Assembly (NCBI RefSeq): GCF_011008905.1
Contig: NZ_JAAIVI010000022.1
Coordinates: forward strand, 51,364 to 115,363
Origin: Wenzhouxiangella sp. XN201
GTDB taxonomy: Bacteria; Pseudomonadota; Gammaproteobacteria; Xanthomonadales; Wenzhouxiangellaceae
DNA: 64,000 bases
Reading direction: 5' to 3'
In this document: positions 47,427 to 56,710 of the stretch, one piece after another
Numbering within the stretch: position 1 is the first letter of the stretch
Layout: every line of letters starts with the position of its first letter
The notes under the pieces: generated by a model
Database searches by the model: none
What the model was told of the DNA's origin: nothing
Seen by the model: the letters and a program-made list of their open reading frames with translations, nothing else
Position numbers and translations under genes: made by a program

Positions 47427-47452
47427 ATCGCCCCCGCTTGAACGGGGGCGAT
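47427..47452. terminator. Hairpin between degP and lepA
   Basis: A perfect 10-bp stem ATCGCCCCCG/CGGGGGCGAT with a 6-base loop, extendable through a G-T pair, lies 25 bases after the degP/mucD stop. It probably separates the sigma-E operon from lepA. The T-tract is poor, so read-through is possible. Confidence 0.55.
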
Positions 47453-47477
47453 TTCGGGAAAGACCTAGTGTACCCCG

Positions 47478-48896
47478 TCACTCGTCCTCGCCCGACTCGG
47501 GCCGATACGCCAGGAAGGCCGAGGCACCGTTGGCCTGCTGCACCAGCAGCGCCACGGTCTGCCCGGGCTCGATGGCAGAGACGATCTGCTCGAAGTCATC
47601 CATGTCGCCAACCGGCTGATTGTTGATCATCAGGATCAGTTGCCCCTGTCGAATGCCGGCCCGGTAGGCGTTGTCGCTTTCTACCTCGCTGATGAGCACC
47701 CCGCCGTCCGGGTCGCCGTAGCGCCGACGCAATTCGGAATTGAGCGGTTCGACCACCAGCCCGAGCGCATTCGACGGCTCGGCGGCGGAGTCACCGTCCC
47801 TGCCCCGTTCAATCGCCGAGGCGTCCTGCTCCCCCAGCGTGACTTCGAGGGTACGCCGCTCACCCCAGCGCCAGACAGTCAGTTCGACTTCAGTGCCGGG
47901 TCGCTCCATGCCGACCAGCGGCGGCAGCTCGGAATGACGATCGATGGGCATGCCTTCGAATTCGAGGATGACATCGCCGACCTCGATGCCGGCCTCGTCG
48001 GCCGGCGAGCCCGGCTCGACCTGATTGATCAGGGCGCCGGCCGGACGTTCGAGTTCCAGCGCGTCGGCCTGCTCACGGCTGACCGCCTGAAGGGTCACGC
48101 CCAGAAAGCCACGCGAGACCCGGCCGTGCTCGAGCAGCTGCTCGACCGAGTTGCGTGCGACTTCGCTGGGAATCGAGAACGACAGGCCGATATTGCCGCC
48201 ATGCGAACTGAGAATCCAAGAATTGATACCAACGACCTTGCCGTCGGTATTGATCAGCGGTCCACCCGAATTGCCGCGGTTGATGGCCACATCGGTCTGA
48301 ATGAAGGGCACATATTGCTGCTGACTGCCCTGGCTGCGGCCCTTGGCGCTGACGATGCCGGCCGTGACCGACTGCTCGAACTGGAACGGCGAACCGATTG
48401 CAATGACCCATTCGCCCGGCTTCAGCGATTCAGTGCCGCCGAACTCCAGGGTCGGCAGGTCATCGGCCGGAATGCGCAGCACGGCGATGTCGGTTTCAGC
48501 GTCCGAACCGACCAGTTCGGCCTCGAACTCGCGCCGATCCGCCAGGCGCACGATGATCTCGTCGGCGCCGTCAATGACATGATGGTTGGTGATCACCAGA
48601 CCCTCGGCGTCGATAATGAAGCCCGATCCACCGCCCTGACGATCAGGCCGCCCGCGAGGGCCGCCGCCGAACGGCTCTTCAAAAAAACGACGGAAGAACT
48701 CCGGCATATCTTCGGGCATTTCCTGCCGGCGCGAGTCCGAGGTCTCGTCCGGGCGTGTCCCGAATCGCGTGGTTTCGATGTTGACCACGGCTGGCACCGA
48801 TGCCTCGACCAGGTCAGTGAAATCCGGCGCTGCCACCACAGGCGTGACCGCCAGGAGCATGATCGCAATCGCTGAAACTTTGAGTGTCTTGAACAT
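47478..48896 (-). CDS. Periplasmic serine protease DegP/MucD
   Basis: The 472-residue Do-like protease has a signal peptide ending in PVVAA. Its trypsin-like triad is His in LVITNHHVIDGA, Asp in SDAETDIAVL and Ser in INRGNSGGPLI. Two PDZ domains (about 270-355 and 385-465) contain SRGFLGVTLQ and GVLISEVESDNAYRAGI. It degrades misfolded envelope proteins and in pseudomonads (MucD) dampens AlgU activity. The ATG at 48896 has AAGGA nine bases upstream, while a TTG at 48905 overlaps it. It closes the rpoE-rseA-rseB-rseC cluster. Confidence 0.95.
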   Translation of the reverse strand: MFKTLKVSAIAIMLLAVTPVVAAPDFTDLVEASVPAVVNIETTRFGTRPDETSDSRRQEMPEDMPEFFRRFFEEPFGGGPRGRPDRQGGGSGFIIDAEGLVITNHHVIDGADEIIVRLADRREFEAELVGSDAETDIAVLRIPADDLPTLEFGGTESLKPGEWVIAIGSPFQFEQSVTAGIVSAKGRSQGSQQQYVPFIQTDVAINRGNSGGPLINTDGKVVGINSWILSSHGGNIGLSFSIPSEVARNSVEQLLEHGRVSRGFLGVTLQAVSREQADALELERPAGALINQVEPGSPADEAGIEVGDVILEFEGMPIDRHSELPPLVGMERPGTEVELTVWRWGERRTLEVTLGEQDASAIERGRDGDSAAEPSNALGLVVEPLNSELRRRYGDPDGGVLISEVESDNAYRAGIRQGQLILMINNQPVGDMDDFEQIVSAIEPGQTVALLVQQANGASAFLAYRPESGEDE

Positions 48897-48917
48897 GAAT
48901 CGCAATCCTTTGCTTGA

Positions 48918-49376
48918 TCAACTGTTGCTAGAAGTGGTGTCGTCAGTGGTGCATGACAAGCGTTCAATTCTGGGGTTCACGGAAATCGGCACGAATCGAT
49001 GGATCAGCGGCACACTGAGGGCAAAGGCCGCCAGCCCGCCGGCCAACGCGGCCAGATCCTGGCCCGCGAAACCGGCGCTCAATCCGTGCGCCAGTGAAGC
49101 ACCCGACAGGAAAGCCAGCAGCGGAATCCCGTAGTGGACAGCCGCTGCTGCGGCCAGCCTGGACGCCATCACGCCGACTCGAACTCTCTCTCCCACGCGC
49201 GCATCCGCATTGGAGGGAAGGTCAATGCGGGTGAAACTGCGCATGACAAGCGCGCTGAGCAATCCGGCCCCACAGCCTTGACCGCGGGCGCAGCGACTGC
49301 AGGTCGACGGCATCGAAAATCCGAGCGTCAGTCGATCAGCGCCGGTATCGATCACGCGCGCGACCTGCCAGATCAT
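48918..49376 (-). CDS. rseC: RseC/MucC family protein
   Basis: The protein has 152 residues. The N-terminal cysteine cluster CSRCARGQGCGAGL (about 28-41) is followed by two membrane helices (about 75-95 and 100-125, with LAALAGGLAAFALSV). This is the RseC/MucC pattern. RseC influences sigma-E signalling and SoxR reduction in E. coli. The start is ATG 49376 or GTG 49379, with no good Shine-Dalgarno. It lies about 15 bases after rseB and 21 bases before degP. Confidence 0.88.
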   Translation of the reverse strand: MIWQVARVIDTGADRLTLGFSMPSTCSRCARGQGCGAGLLSALVMRSFTRIDLPSNADARVGERVRVGVMASRLAAAAAVHYGIPLLAFLSGASLAHGLSAGFAGQDLAALAGGLAAFALSVPLIHRFVPISVNPRIERLSCTTDDTTSSNS

Positions 49377-49392
49377 CACCGTGATCGATCGG

Positions 49393-50388
49393 TCACTGGC
49401 GCGTGCGCTGGCGCCCGGAGCGGCGCAGTTGCCGTCCCACGAACTCGACCGTTGCCGAAGGAACTTCACCGACAACGGTGAATAGCCGTCCGCCGGTGCG
49501 TACCGTGTAGACGTGGACCGGACCCATGCTATCGACCCGACCTGCCATCGCGCCGGACTCGGCCGATTCGACGTAGATCGAGAAACTCGACAAACCATCG
49601 CTGTAGAGCAGGTGCTCGAATTCGGCACCAGCCTCGCCCTGACCCCTGCCCGTGTTGATCAGGCGATAGCCGCGCGGCACCCTCGGTGCAGACGAGACAT
49701 TTCGGGCAGCCGCGCTAAACGAGCGCAACGCCTCGCTGGCCACAGGTGCCTCCATCTGCTCACCGCTCAGCTCCGGTTCAAGTTCCGAGTCGGAAATTGA
49801 GGCGCCCAGATCCAGGGAGGTAAAGGAGACCTGCTGAAGCTGGCGGCCATCGTGATCGATCAGCGCATAGCGAAGCAGCATGCCGGTCTTCTCTTCCAGC
49901 CAAAGGCGCGCACCGTAGCGATAGGCATCACGTGGCTGAATATGAATGATCTGCGCCGACATGTCGGCCACGCGTTCCTGGCCACCCAGCGACATCAGGT
50001 AGGTGGAGTCCGGCCCCAAGAGGCGATTGACCGGCAGCGCCGGCAGCAGCCGACCGCTGAGCTGGCTTTCGAGCATCAGGGGTTCGCCGCCCGGAAAGAT
50101 GCAGCGGACATTGTCGCCCCGGCGCAGAATCTCGCGCGGCGCACCATCGATCGAGATGATGCGCTCGCGCACCCCTTCCTCGTCGGAGCGATGAATGATC
50201 TTGAGGGTATCGACTTCACCTTCGCGCACGTGAACCAGGGTGCCGCGGTAGTCGAGCGTTTCAACGGCCCTCGACATGCGGTCGAGCCAGTGGTGAACGC
50301 TTTCTTCAGCCAGCACCGGTAGTCCGGCAGCCAGCAGGGCCATCCCCAGGGTGACCTCGACCAGCCGGCGTGGAGTCAGGCCCCGCAT
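49393..50388 (-). CDS. rseB: Sigma-E regulator RseB/MucB
   Basis: The 331-residue periplasmic protein has a signal peptide ending LPVLAEE. The MucB/RseB N-terminal lipid-binding-like domain (HHWLDRMSRAVETLDYRGTLVHVREG) and C-terminal domain (PRGYRLINTGRG through VYTVRTGGRLFTVVGEVP) are both present. It binds the periplasmic part of RseA and shields it from cleavage until envelope stress is sensed. The start at 50388 is 4 bases after the rseA stop. The frame is open 69 codons further but overlaps rseA. Confidence 0.94.
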   Translation of the reverse strand: MRGLTPRRLVEVTLGMALLAAGLPVLAEESVHHWLDRMSRAVETLDYRGTLVHVREGEVDTLKIIHRSDEEGVRERIISIDGAPREILRRGDNVRCIFPGGEPLMLESQLSGRLLPALPVNRLLGPDSTYLMSLGGQERVADMSAQIIHIQPRDAYRYGARLWLEEKTGMLLRYALIDHDGRQLQQVSFTSLDLGASISDSELEPELSGEQMEAPVASEALRSFSAAARNVSSAPRVPRGYRLINTGRGQGEAGAEFEHLLYSDGLSSFSIYVESAESGAMAGRVDSMGPVHVYTVRTGGRLFTVVGEVPSATVEFVGRQLRRSGRQRTRQ

Positions 50389-50392
50389 GCAA

Positions 50393-50983
50393 TCAGCGGT
50401 CCGAGGATTGGAGAGTTTCGTTCTCGACTTCATCCGGCCGCTCATCCATGTGGGTGACGATCGGCACGTAGGAAATAAAGCCTGAATTGCCGACCGCCTG
50501 GTGATGGCGCAGCACGTAGCTTCCGATTCGCTGCCGCTGGGCGCGTCGGTCCTCGTCGTAGCTGACCGGAACGGCCGATCGCGTGAAGGGTTCATCGAGC
50601 GCCGTGGACTGGCTGACGAATCCGGGTTGTTCCGCGTCGGTGGTGCCGCCGGGGCCGCGTTCCATCATGCTGGAATTGATGCCGACAATGGCCATCACGG
50701 CCACGCTGGCGGCAATTGCGCCGCCGGCCAGCGGTCGAATCCAACGCGTCAGCAGTGGCGCCTGCGGAGATGGATCCCCGTCCAGTGCCGCAGCGACCCG
50801 GGAGACCAGGTCGGATGTTGCGAGTTCTTCCTGATGCAGGCAGGCACGCACCATGTGCATCCGGTTCCAGGCCGCCTTCATGTCCGTGTCTTCGGCCAGG
50901 CGCCGGAGCATGAACTTGCGGCCCTTGCGGTCAAGTTCGTCGTCGATCAGACACGACAGGTTTTCCCGGCTCGATTCATTCAT
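50393..50983 (-). CDS. rseA: Anti-sigma-E factor RseA/MucA
   Basis: The protein has 196 residues. The N-terminal cytoplasmic sigma-binding domain (MNESSRENLSCLIDDELDRK and FMLRRLAEDTDMKAAWNRMHMV) is followed by one membrane helix (about 83-101, LAGGAIAASVAVMAIVGI). The periplasmic C-terminal part should contact RseB. It holds RpoE inactive until regulated proteolysis. The ATG at 50983 has AGGAAAG upstream and lies 13 bases after the rpoE stop. Confidence 0.92.
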   Translation of the reverse strand: MNESSRENLSCLIDDELDRKGRKFMLRRLAEDTDMKAAWNRMHMVRACLHQEELATSDLVSRVAAALDGDPSPQAPLLTRWIRPLAGGAIAASVAVMAIVGINSSMMERGPGGTTDAEQPGFVSQSTALDEPFTRSAVPVSYDEDRRAQRQRIGSYVLRHHQAVGNSGFISYVPIVTHMDERPDEVENETLQSSDR

Positions 50984-50996
50984 TTGAGTCACTTTC

Positions 50997-51578
50997 CTAT
51001 GTATTGTCCAGCAGCGGCCGTAGCCGTGCATCGATGGCCTCGCGGGCCCTGAAGATTCGGGACCGGACTGTACCGATCGGACAGTCCATGGTCTTGGCGA
51101 TATCTTCGTAGCTCATGCCGTCAAGCTCTCTGAGCGTGATCGCCACCCGCAGGTCGTCGGGCAGATCGGCGATGGCCTGATTGATGGTCTGCTCGATTTC
51201 GGCACGCAGCGCATTGTGTTCCGGCGAATCCTGTTCCTTCAGACGCGTGTCGACCTGAAATTGTTCCGCATCCTGCGCATCAACGTCGGACTGTGGCGGT
51301 CGTCGACTCTGTGCGACCAGGTGGTTCTTGGCCGTATTGATCGCGATCCGGTAGAGCCAGGTGTAAAAGGCACTGTCACCGCGAAAGCGCCCGATCGCCC
51401 GATAGGCCTTGATGAAGGCTTCCTGGGCGACGTCCAGCGCTTCGGCGTGATCGGAGACATAGCGCGAAATCAGGCTGACGATCTTGTGCTGATACTTGCC
51501 GACCAGCAGGTCGAAGGCCCGTTTGTCGCCACTCTGTACACGCTCCACCAGTTCTTGATCGACTTCCCGCTCGCCCAT
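50997..51578 (-). CDS. rpoE: Sigma-E factor RpoE/AlgU
   Basis: The 193-residue ECF sigma factor has region 2 with KYQHKIVSLISRYVSDHAEALDVAQEAFIKAYRAI and FYTWLYRIAINTAKNHL. Region 4 has LPDDLRVAITLRELDGMSYEDIAKTMDCPIGTVRSRIFRAREAI. This is nearly the AlgU/RpoE consensus throughout. It directs transcription of envelope-stress genes. A sigma-E-like promoter lies 47-74 bases upstream, which implies autoregulation. The ATG at 51578 gives the family start, with AGGA about 10 bases upstream. Confidence 0.97.
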   Translation of the reverse strand: MGEREVDQELVERVQSGDKRAFDLLVGKYQHKIVSLISRYVSDHAEALDVAQEAFIKAYRAIGRFRGDSAFYTWLYRIAINTAKNHLVAQSRRPPQSDVDAQDAEQFQVDTRLKEQDSPEHNALRAEIEQTINQAIADLPDDLRVAITLRELDGMSYEDIAKTMDCPIGTVRSRIFRAREAIDARLRPLLDNT

Positions 51579-51624
51579 CGGGGCAATTCCTGTCCTTGCA
51601 AAGGCGACCGGGCACACATGGAGA

Positions 51625-51652
51625 CTAGACCGTGGCCCGGTCGGATAGTTTC
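51625..51652 (-). promoter_or_regulatory. Sigma-E-type promoter of the rpoE operon
   Basis: On the minus strand GAAACT (51647-51652) is followed after 17 bases by TCTAG (51625-51629), close to the GAACTT-N16/17-TCTGA pattern of RpoE/AlgU. Its position just upstream of rpoE suggests positive feedback. Confidence 0.6.
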
Positions 51653-51772
51653 ATCGAAACGAATGCGAATCTCCCGTGACGGGGAGAATATCACGCCGCC
51701 GCTCTGACCTGCCCGGCGCGGAATGCCATAATACCCGGTTTGGCAAACTCGAAACTCCAGGAGAACGCGGTC

Positions 51773-53302
51773 ATGAGCGAACACAAGCAACTTCTCGAAC
51801 GACTGGGACTGAAGGACATCAATCCCGGCGCCTGCTTCGGACCCGGCCGGTGGAGCGAAGTTCGCGAGGATAGTCTGGTCGAGTCCATCAATCCGACCGA
51901 TGGCTCGGTCATCGCGCGCGTCAGCGGCGCCAGCGAGGCCGATTACGAGAAGGTGATCGAGACCGCCCGCGAAGCCGCCGACGCCTGGCGCATGGTGCCG
52001 GCACCCGAGCGCGGCAATGCCGTGCGCCTGGTCAACGATGCCCTGCGCGATTACAAGGACGCGCTCGGCTCGCTGGTGTCGCTGGAAATGGGCAAGATCA
52101 AGCCCGAAGGCGACGGCGAAGTCCAGGAAATGATCGATATCGGCGACTTCGCACTCGGCCAGTCGCGCATGCTCTACGGCAAGACCACCCACTCCGAGCG
52201 TCCGGGCCACCGACTGTACGAACAGTGGCATCCGCTGGGCGTGGTCGGCGTGGTCACGGCGTTCAATTTTCCCGTCGCGGTGTATGCCTGGAACGCCTTC
52301 ATTTCGGCGATCTGCGGCAATGCCACCGTCTGGAAGCCGTCACCCAAGGGCGTGCTGTGCTGCGCCGCGGTACAGAACATCATCAACGAAGCCCTCGCGG
52401 ACACCGATTATCCGCCGGTGTTCACCTCCTTCATGGAACCGGGCAACGAACTGGCCGGCCGTTTCATCGACGACAAGCGCGTCAACCTGCTGTCCTTCAC
52501 GGGCTCGAGCCAGGTCGGCCGCATGGTCGGTGAGCGCGTGGCCGCGCGTATGGGCAAGAGCCTGCTGGAGCTGGGCGGTAACAACGCCATCATCCTCGAC
52601 GAGACCGCCGATCTCGACCTGGCCGTGCCGGCGATCGTGTTCGGCGCGGTCGGCACAGCCGGCCAGCGCTGCACCACCACGCGCCGGCTGATCGTGCACG
52701 AATCGATCGAGGAGAAGGTTACCGAGGCGCTGGTCAGGGCCTACAAGCAGGTCCGCATCGGCGACCCGCTCGACAGCAAAACCCTGATGGGCCCGCTGAC
52801 CGACGAAAACGCCGTCAAGCGTTTCGAGGATGCAGTGGAGCGGGCGAAAAATGCCGGCGGCGAAATTCTCGCCGGTGGCAACCGCATCGAGCGCGAAGGA
52901 TTCTTCGTCGAGCCGACCCTGATCAAGGCCGAGAACGAGTGGGACATCGTGCAAGAGGAAACCTTTGCACCGATCCTCTACGTCATTTCCTACAAGACCC
53001 TCGAAGAAGCGATGGAGAAGCACAATAACGTGCGCCAGGGCCTGTCTTCGTCGATCTTTACCACCGACATTCGCAATGCCGAGTTCTTCCTCTCGCACAA
53101 GGGTTCGGATACCGGTATTGCCAACGTCAACGTGGGCACTTCCGGCGCGGAAATCGGCGGTGCCTTCGGCGGCGAGAAGGAAACCGGCGGCGGTCGCGAA
53201 TCCGGCTCGGATGCCTGGAAGGCCTACATGCGTCGCCAGACCAATACCATCAACTGGTCGCGTGAGATGCCGCTGGCCCAGGGCATTAAGTTCGAACTGT
53301 AG
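51773..53302 (+). CDS. Aldehyde dehydrogenase, ALDH7/AmaB-like
   Basis: The 509-residue NAD-dependent dehydrogenase has [19 protein letters not shown], the glycine motif [12 protein letters not shown], the catalytic glutamate in [14 protein letters not shown] and the nucleophilic cysteine in [16 protein letters not shown]7 features such as [27 protein letters not shown] suggest oxidation of alpha-aminoadipic semialdehyde (piperideine-6-carboxylate) in lysine breakdown. This is inferred from family resemblance only. AGGAG lies 9 bases before the ATG at 51773. Its TAG stop overlaps the GTG start of pyrD. Confidence 0.9.
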   Translation: MSEHKQLLERLGLKDINPGACFGPGRWSEVREDSLVESINPTDGSVIARVSGASEADYEKVIETAREAADAWRMVPAPERGNAVRLVNDALRDYKDALGSLVSLEMGKIKPEGDGEVQEMIDIGDFALGQSRMLYGKTTHSERPGHRLYEQWHPLGVVGVVTAFNFPVAVYAWNAFISAICGNATVWKPSPKGVLCCAAVQNIINEALADTDYPPVFTSFMEPGNELAGRFIDDKRVNLLSFTGSSQVGRMVGERVAARMGKSLLELGGNNAIILDETADLDLAVPAIVFGAVGTAGQRCTTTRRLIVHESIEEKVTEALVRAYKQVRIGDPLDSKTLMGPLTDENAVKRFEDAVERAKNAGGEILAGGNRIEREGFFVEPTLIKAENEWDIVQEETFAPILYVISYKTLEEAMEKHNNVRQGLSSSIFTTDIRNAEFFLSHKGSDTGIANVNVGTSGAEIGGAFGGEKETGGGRESGSDAWKAYMRRQTNTINWSREMPLAQGIKFEL

Positions 53303-54336
53303 TGTACCCATGGCTCCGCCAGGGCCTGTTCCTCCTCCCGCCGGAGACGGCACACGAGGTGGCCCTCAACACGCTCTCGGCCGGACGGTTCATCGGGCTG
53401 CCGCGGCTGCTGGGCGGCTGCGGCGAATCGAAGCCGGTTGAACTGATGGGCCTCACGTTCCCCAACCCGGTCGGCCTGGCCGCCGGGCTGGACAAGAACG
53501 GCGATCATATCGATGCCCTCGGCCAGCTCGGCTTCGGCTTCATCGAGGTCGGCACGGTCACGCCGAAACCACAGCCGGGCAACCCCAAGCCGCGCATGTT
53601 CCGGCTGCCGGAGCACGAAGCCCTGATCAACCGGCTCGGCTTCAACAACAAGGGCGTCGATCACCTGGTCGAGCGGCTGAAACACGCCCGCTATGACGGC
53701 ATCATCGGCGCCAATATCGGCAAGCAGAAAGACACCCCGGTCGACCAGGCCGCCGGCGACTACCTGACTTGCCTGGACAAGGTCTACCCGTACTGCGACT
53801 ACGTCACCGTCAACATCTCTTCGCCCAACACCGCTAACCTTCGCGAACTGCAGGACACCGGCCACCTGCGCGAACTGCTGGCCGAACTCACCGCCCGGCG
53901 CGATCGCCTGGCGACCGAGCATGATGGTCACCGCCCGGTCCTGATCAAGATCGCGCCGGACTGGGAAGACCCCGCGCTGAACGCCTCGCTCGAGGTCATC
54001 GGCGAATCCGGGATCGACGGCGTGATTGCAACCAACACCACCCTGGCGCGCACCGGCGTCAACGGCCATCGCCATGCCAATGAGGTCGGCGGGCTCAGCG
54101 GCGCGCCGCTCAGATCCCTGGCCGACGAGGTTCTCAAGCGCGCACGCCGTGTCCTCGGCAGCGACTTTCCGATCATCGGACTGGGCGGGATCACACGCGG
54201 CGAGGACGCCGCCGCCAAGCAGCGTGCCGGGGCCGACCTGGTGCAGCTCTACACAGGCTTCATTTACCGTGGCCCGGCACTGATCGCCGAATGCATCCGG
54301 GCCTGGCACCTCGATGCCCCACAGCAGCGCGCCTGA
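53302..54336 (+). CDS. pyrD: Dihydroorotate dehydrogenase (quinone), class 2
   Basis: The protein has 344 residues. The N-terminal amphipathic membrane-binding region YPWLRQGLFLLPPETAHEVAL marks the class 2 enzyme. The FMN site has GLAAGLDKNGDHI and NRLGFNNKGVD, and the catalytic serine lies in NISSPNTANLRELQD. It oxidises dihydroorotate to orotate with quinone in pyrimidine synthesis. The GTG start at 53302 overlaps the preceding stop, and its 3' end overlaps murB by 23 bases. Confidence 0.96.
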   Translation: MYPWLRQGLFLLPPETAHEVALNTLSAGRFIGLPRLLGGCGESKPVELMGLTFPNPVGLAAGLDKNGDHIDALGQLGFGFIEVGTVTPKPQPGNPKPRMFRLPEHEALINRLGFNNKGVDHLVERLKHARYDGIIGANIGKQKDTPVDQAAGDYLTCLDKVYPYCDYVTVNISSPNTANLRELQDTGHLRELLAELTARRDRLATEHDGHRPVLIKIAPDWEDPALNASLEVIGESGIDGVIATNTTLARTGVNGHRHANEVGGLSGAPLRSLADEVLKRARRVLGSDFPIIGLGGITRGEDAAAKQRAGADLVQLYTGFIYRGPALIAECIRAWHLDAPQQRA

Positions 54337-55402
54337 GATCCGGTCGAATGTCGACCTCAGCGGCCTGAGCAGCTTCAGGCTGCCGGCCCGCGCCGCCGAG
54401 CTGGTCGTGCTCGACACCCCCGAGCAACTCGAGGCCCTGCCCGCTTCCGACGCGCCCGAACTGGTACTCGGCGGCGGCACCAACACCCTTTTCATCGGCG
54501 ATTTTCCCGGCCGCATCATCCTCAATCGCATGCGCGGCCTGCGTTTTCGCCGCGACGGCGACTCGGTGCTGGTCACCGCCGCGGCCGGCGAGAACTGGCA
54601 TGCACTGGTCCGTCGCTGCCTCGATCGGGGCCTGTACGGCATCGAGAACCTGGTCATGATCCCCGGCTCGGTCGGCGCGGCACCCATGCAAAACATCGGC
54701 GCCTACGGCGTCGAATTGTCCGACCTGTTCGAACGGTTGACCGCCCGCGATCGCCTGCATGATCGCTGGGTCACGCTGGAGCGCGATGCATGTCATTTCG
54801 GCTATCGCGACAGCCGCTTCAAGTCCTTCGACCGTGATCGCTTCCTGATTACCGAAGTGACGCTCAGGCTGTCGCAAACGTTCCGGCCGAATACCGGCTA
54901 CGCCAGCCTGGCCGGAGAGTTGGAGCGCCTCAAGATCAAGCAGCCCTCAGTGCGCCAGCTGGCCGCCGCCGTGATGCGGCTCAGGCGCCATCGCTTGCCC
55001 GACCCGGCCCGGCTGCCCAACGCCGGCAGCTTCTTCAAGAACCCGGTTGTCGCCCGAACGCAGGCCGACGAACTGCTGGCCGAGCACCCCGAACTACCGC
55101 ACTGGCCGATGCCCGAAGGCCGCGTCAAGCTGGCCGCCGGCTGGCTGATCGAAACGCTGGGCTGGCGGGGACAATCCGTTGGCGATATCGGCGTCTACCG
55201 CAATCACGCTCTGGTACTGGTCAACCACGGCCGGGGCAGCGGCGACGAGTTGCTCGCACTGATCGATGCCGTGCGCCGATCCGTACACGAGCATTTCGGT
55301 ATTTCGCTCGAAGCCGAACCCCAGTTGGTCGGAATACCCACCTCATCCGACTTGAATACCGGCCCGGCGTCCATCCCTGACCCACTCGAACAGCGGGAGT
55401 GA
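54314..55402 (+). CDS. murB: UDP-N-acetylenolpyruvoylglucosamine reductase
   Basis: The 362-residue E. coli-type (type I) MurB has FAD-binding LVLGGGTNTLF and ENLVMIPGSVGAAPMQNIGAYG. The catalytic serine lies in LPNAGSFFKNPVV and the glutamate in LEAEPQLVG near the C-terminus. It reduces the enolpyruvyl ether to give UDP-N-acetylmuramate for peptidoglycan. The start lies inside the last codons of pyrD. The C-terminus extends about 20 residues beyond the usual end, with a polar tail. Confidence 0.96.
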   Translation: MPHSSAPEIRSNVDLSGLSSFRLPARAAELVVLDTPEQLEALPASDAPELVLGGGTNTLFIGDFPGRIILNRMRGLRFRRDGDSVLVTAAAGENWHALVRRCLDRGLYGIENLVMIPGSVGAAPMQNIGAYGVELSDLFERLTARDRLHDRWVTLERDACHFGYRDSRFKSFDRDRFLITEVTLRLSQTFRPNTGYASLAGELERLKIKQPSVRQLAAAVMRLRRHRLPDPARLPNAGSFFKNPVVARTQADELLAEHPELPHWPMPEGRVKLAAGWLIETLGWRGQSVGDIGVYRNHALVLVNHGRGSGDELLALIDAVRRSVHEHFGISLEAEPQLVGIPTSSDLNTGPASIPDPLEQRE

Positions 55403-55407
55403 CCGTC

Positions 55408-55947
55408 ATGCACTGCATCCGCCCTCATGAAGCCCTCACCCTTCTTGGTCTGATGCTCTTCGCCACCTTTATTCAGGCCGGAACGGTCGCCTCCGGATGT
55501 GATGAGCTTGACGCCTTTCCAGCCAGTCCGGCGATCGACTTTGCCACACAGATTCAGCCCATTCTTGACGGCTGTACCGGCTGTCACGGCGCGTCCGGAC
55601 CCGCCGGCCTCGACCTGCGCGAGGGCGAGGCCTGGAGCAATCTCGTGGGCGTACCCGCGACGACCAATCCGGAGCGCCTGCGTGTGGCGCCCTTCGACCC
55701 GCAAGACAGCGTGCTGTTCAACGCCGTCAATTGCGACAACCCCGGCGGCCCCTCGTTTCGGATGCCGGGCACCACGGCCGAGCAACGCGCCCTGATCCGC
55801 GACTGGATCGCCCAGGGCGCGCTGGAGGAACCACCAGCGCCGGAGGCTCAAGCGGTGCCGTTTATGCCTGCACCGATAGCGATACTGCTGGCCTTGCTGC
55901 TCGCGCTGATGGCTGCTCGCCGGTTCAATCGTCCGCCAGGGGCGTGA
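55408..55947 (+). CDS. Exported single-haem c-type cytochrome-like protein with C-terminal anchor
   Basis: The protein has 179 residues with a signal peptide (about 10-25). A haem-binding motif CTGCH in QIQPILDGCTGCHGASGPAGLDL is followed by RMPGTTAEQRALIRDWIAQGA, a cytochrome-like C-terminal helix. The protein ends with VPFMPAP, a 15-residue hydrophobic helix and a basic end (ARRFNRPPGA), resembling a protein-sorting tail. It may be an electron-transfer or surface protein anchored outside the inner membrane. The ATG at 55408 has GGGAG 8 bases upstream. A GTG at 55399 overlaps murB. Its end overlaps the convergent DUF4824 gene by 23 bases. Confidence 0.72.
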   Translation: MHCIRPHEALTLLGLMLFATFIQAGTVASGCDELDAFPASPAIDFATQIQPILDGCTGCHGASGPAGLDLREGEAWSNLVGVPATTNPERLRVAPFDPQDSVLFNAVNCDNPGGPSFRMPGTTAEQRALIRDWIAQGALEEPPAPEAQAVPFMPAPIAILLALLLALMAARRFNRPPGA

Positions 55948-56710
55948 TGTCCGTAATCCAGGGTTCGAACCGGCGCCCCCAGTGCAGTTCGACCCGGTAA
56001 CTCGGCGGTTCACCGAAGCGGCGACGTTCCGATGCGGTGGCCGCCTCCAAGACCGCGTGAAAGCGGCGCGGAACATACACCCGGTGCGGTAGCAGCCGGC
56101 CGATCCGACTGTTGATTTTCGGCTCGTCTTTACCCGTCCTGAAAATCGTTCGGAGACTCAGCTGGGCTTCGACAACAGCGTATCGGTTGCGGTCGGGATA
56201 ACGATTGCGCAAGGATTCGGGATCGAGACCGGCGTCGATCACGACCAGGCGGGACCCGCTTTTCTCCATTTCCGCCACCGACTGCCTCAGTCGATCACGA
56301 TGTGCCTCGTTGCCCTCTCCTGCCCGAATTTTCGACTCGACTTCCTCGCGCCGGGCTTCCAGCAGGCGCTGGAAGGCTGGCCCATCGAATTCCAGTACGG
56401 CATGAACCCTGCGCTGTGCCTGTCGCCAGCGGTCGTGACGGTCCCGACCAAAGTCATCGGGATCAACACCCAGGGTCCGAAGCTTGTCTTCGTCGAGCCA
56501 ATCGAAATCCTGGTGCGGCAACTGGATGCTCAGGGCGATACCGCTGTTCTCCTGACGGAAACCACGGACATAGGGCAGCGCCAGTTCCCGCTCGGTCAGC
56601 TCGAGCACGGCCTCGGGTTCACCGGTGCGATTCCAGGCGGCGCCGGCCAGCACGAAGGCATTGACCACCACGACCAGGGCAATCGCGAAAATGGGCAGGC
56701 GAAACTTCAT
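55925..56710 (-). CDS. DUF4824 family protein
   Basis: The 261-residue protein has an N-terminal membrane anchor (about 5-24, IFAIALVVVVNAFVLAGAAW). It continues with NRTGEPEAVLELTERELALPY, the typical start of DUF4824, and ends with YRVELHWGRRFEPWITDI. It is predicted to face the periplasm. The ATG at 56710 overlaps the stop of the DUF2157 gene upstream. The two families are commonly encoded together, but the function is unknown. Confidence 0.85.
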   Translation of the reverse strand: MKFRLPIFAIALVVVVNAFVLAGAAWNRTGEPEAVLELTERELALPYVRGFRQENSGIALSIQLPHQDFDWLDEDKLRTLGVDPDDFGRDRHDRWRQAQRRVHAVLEFDGPAFQRLLEARREEVESKIRAGEGNEAHRDRLRQSVAEMEKSGSRLVVIDAGLDPESLRNRYPDRNRYAVVEAQLSLRTIFRTGKDEPKINSRIGRLLPHRVYVPRRFHAVLEAATASERRRFGEPPSYRVELHWGRRFEPWITDITPLADD

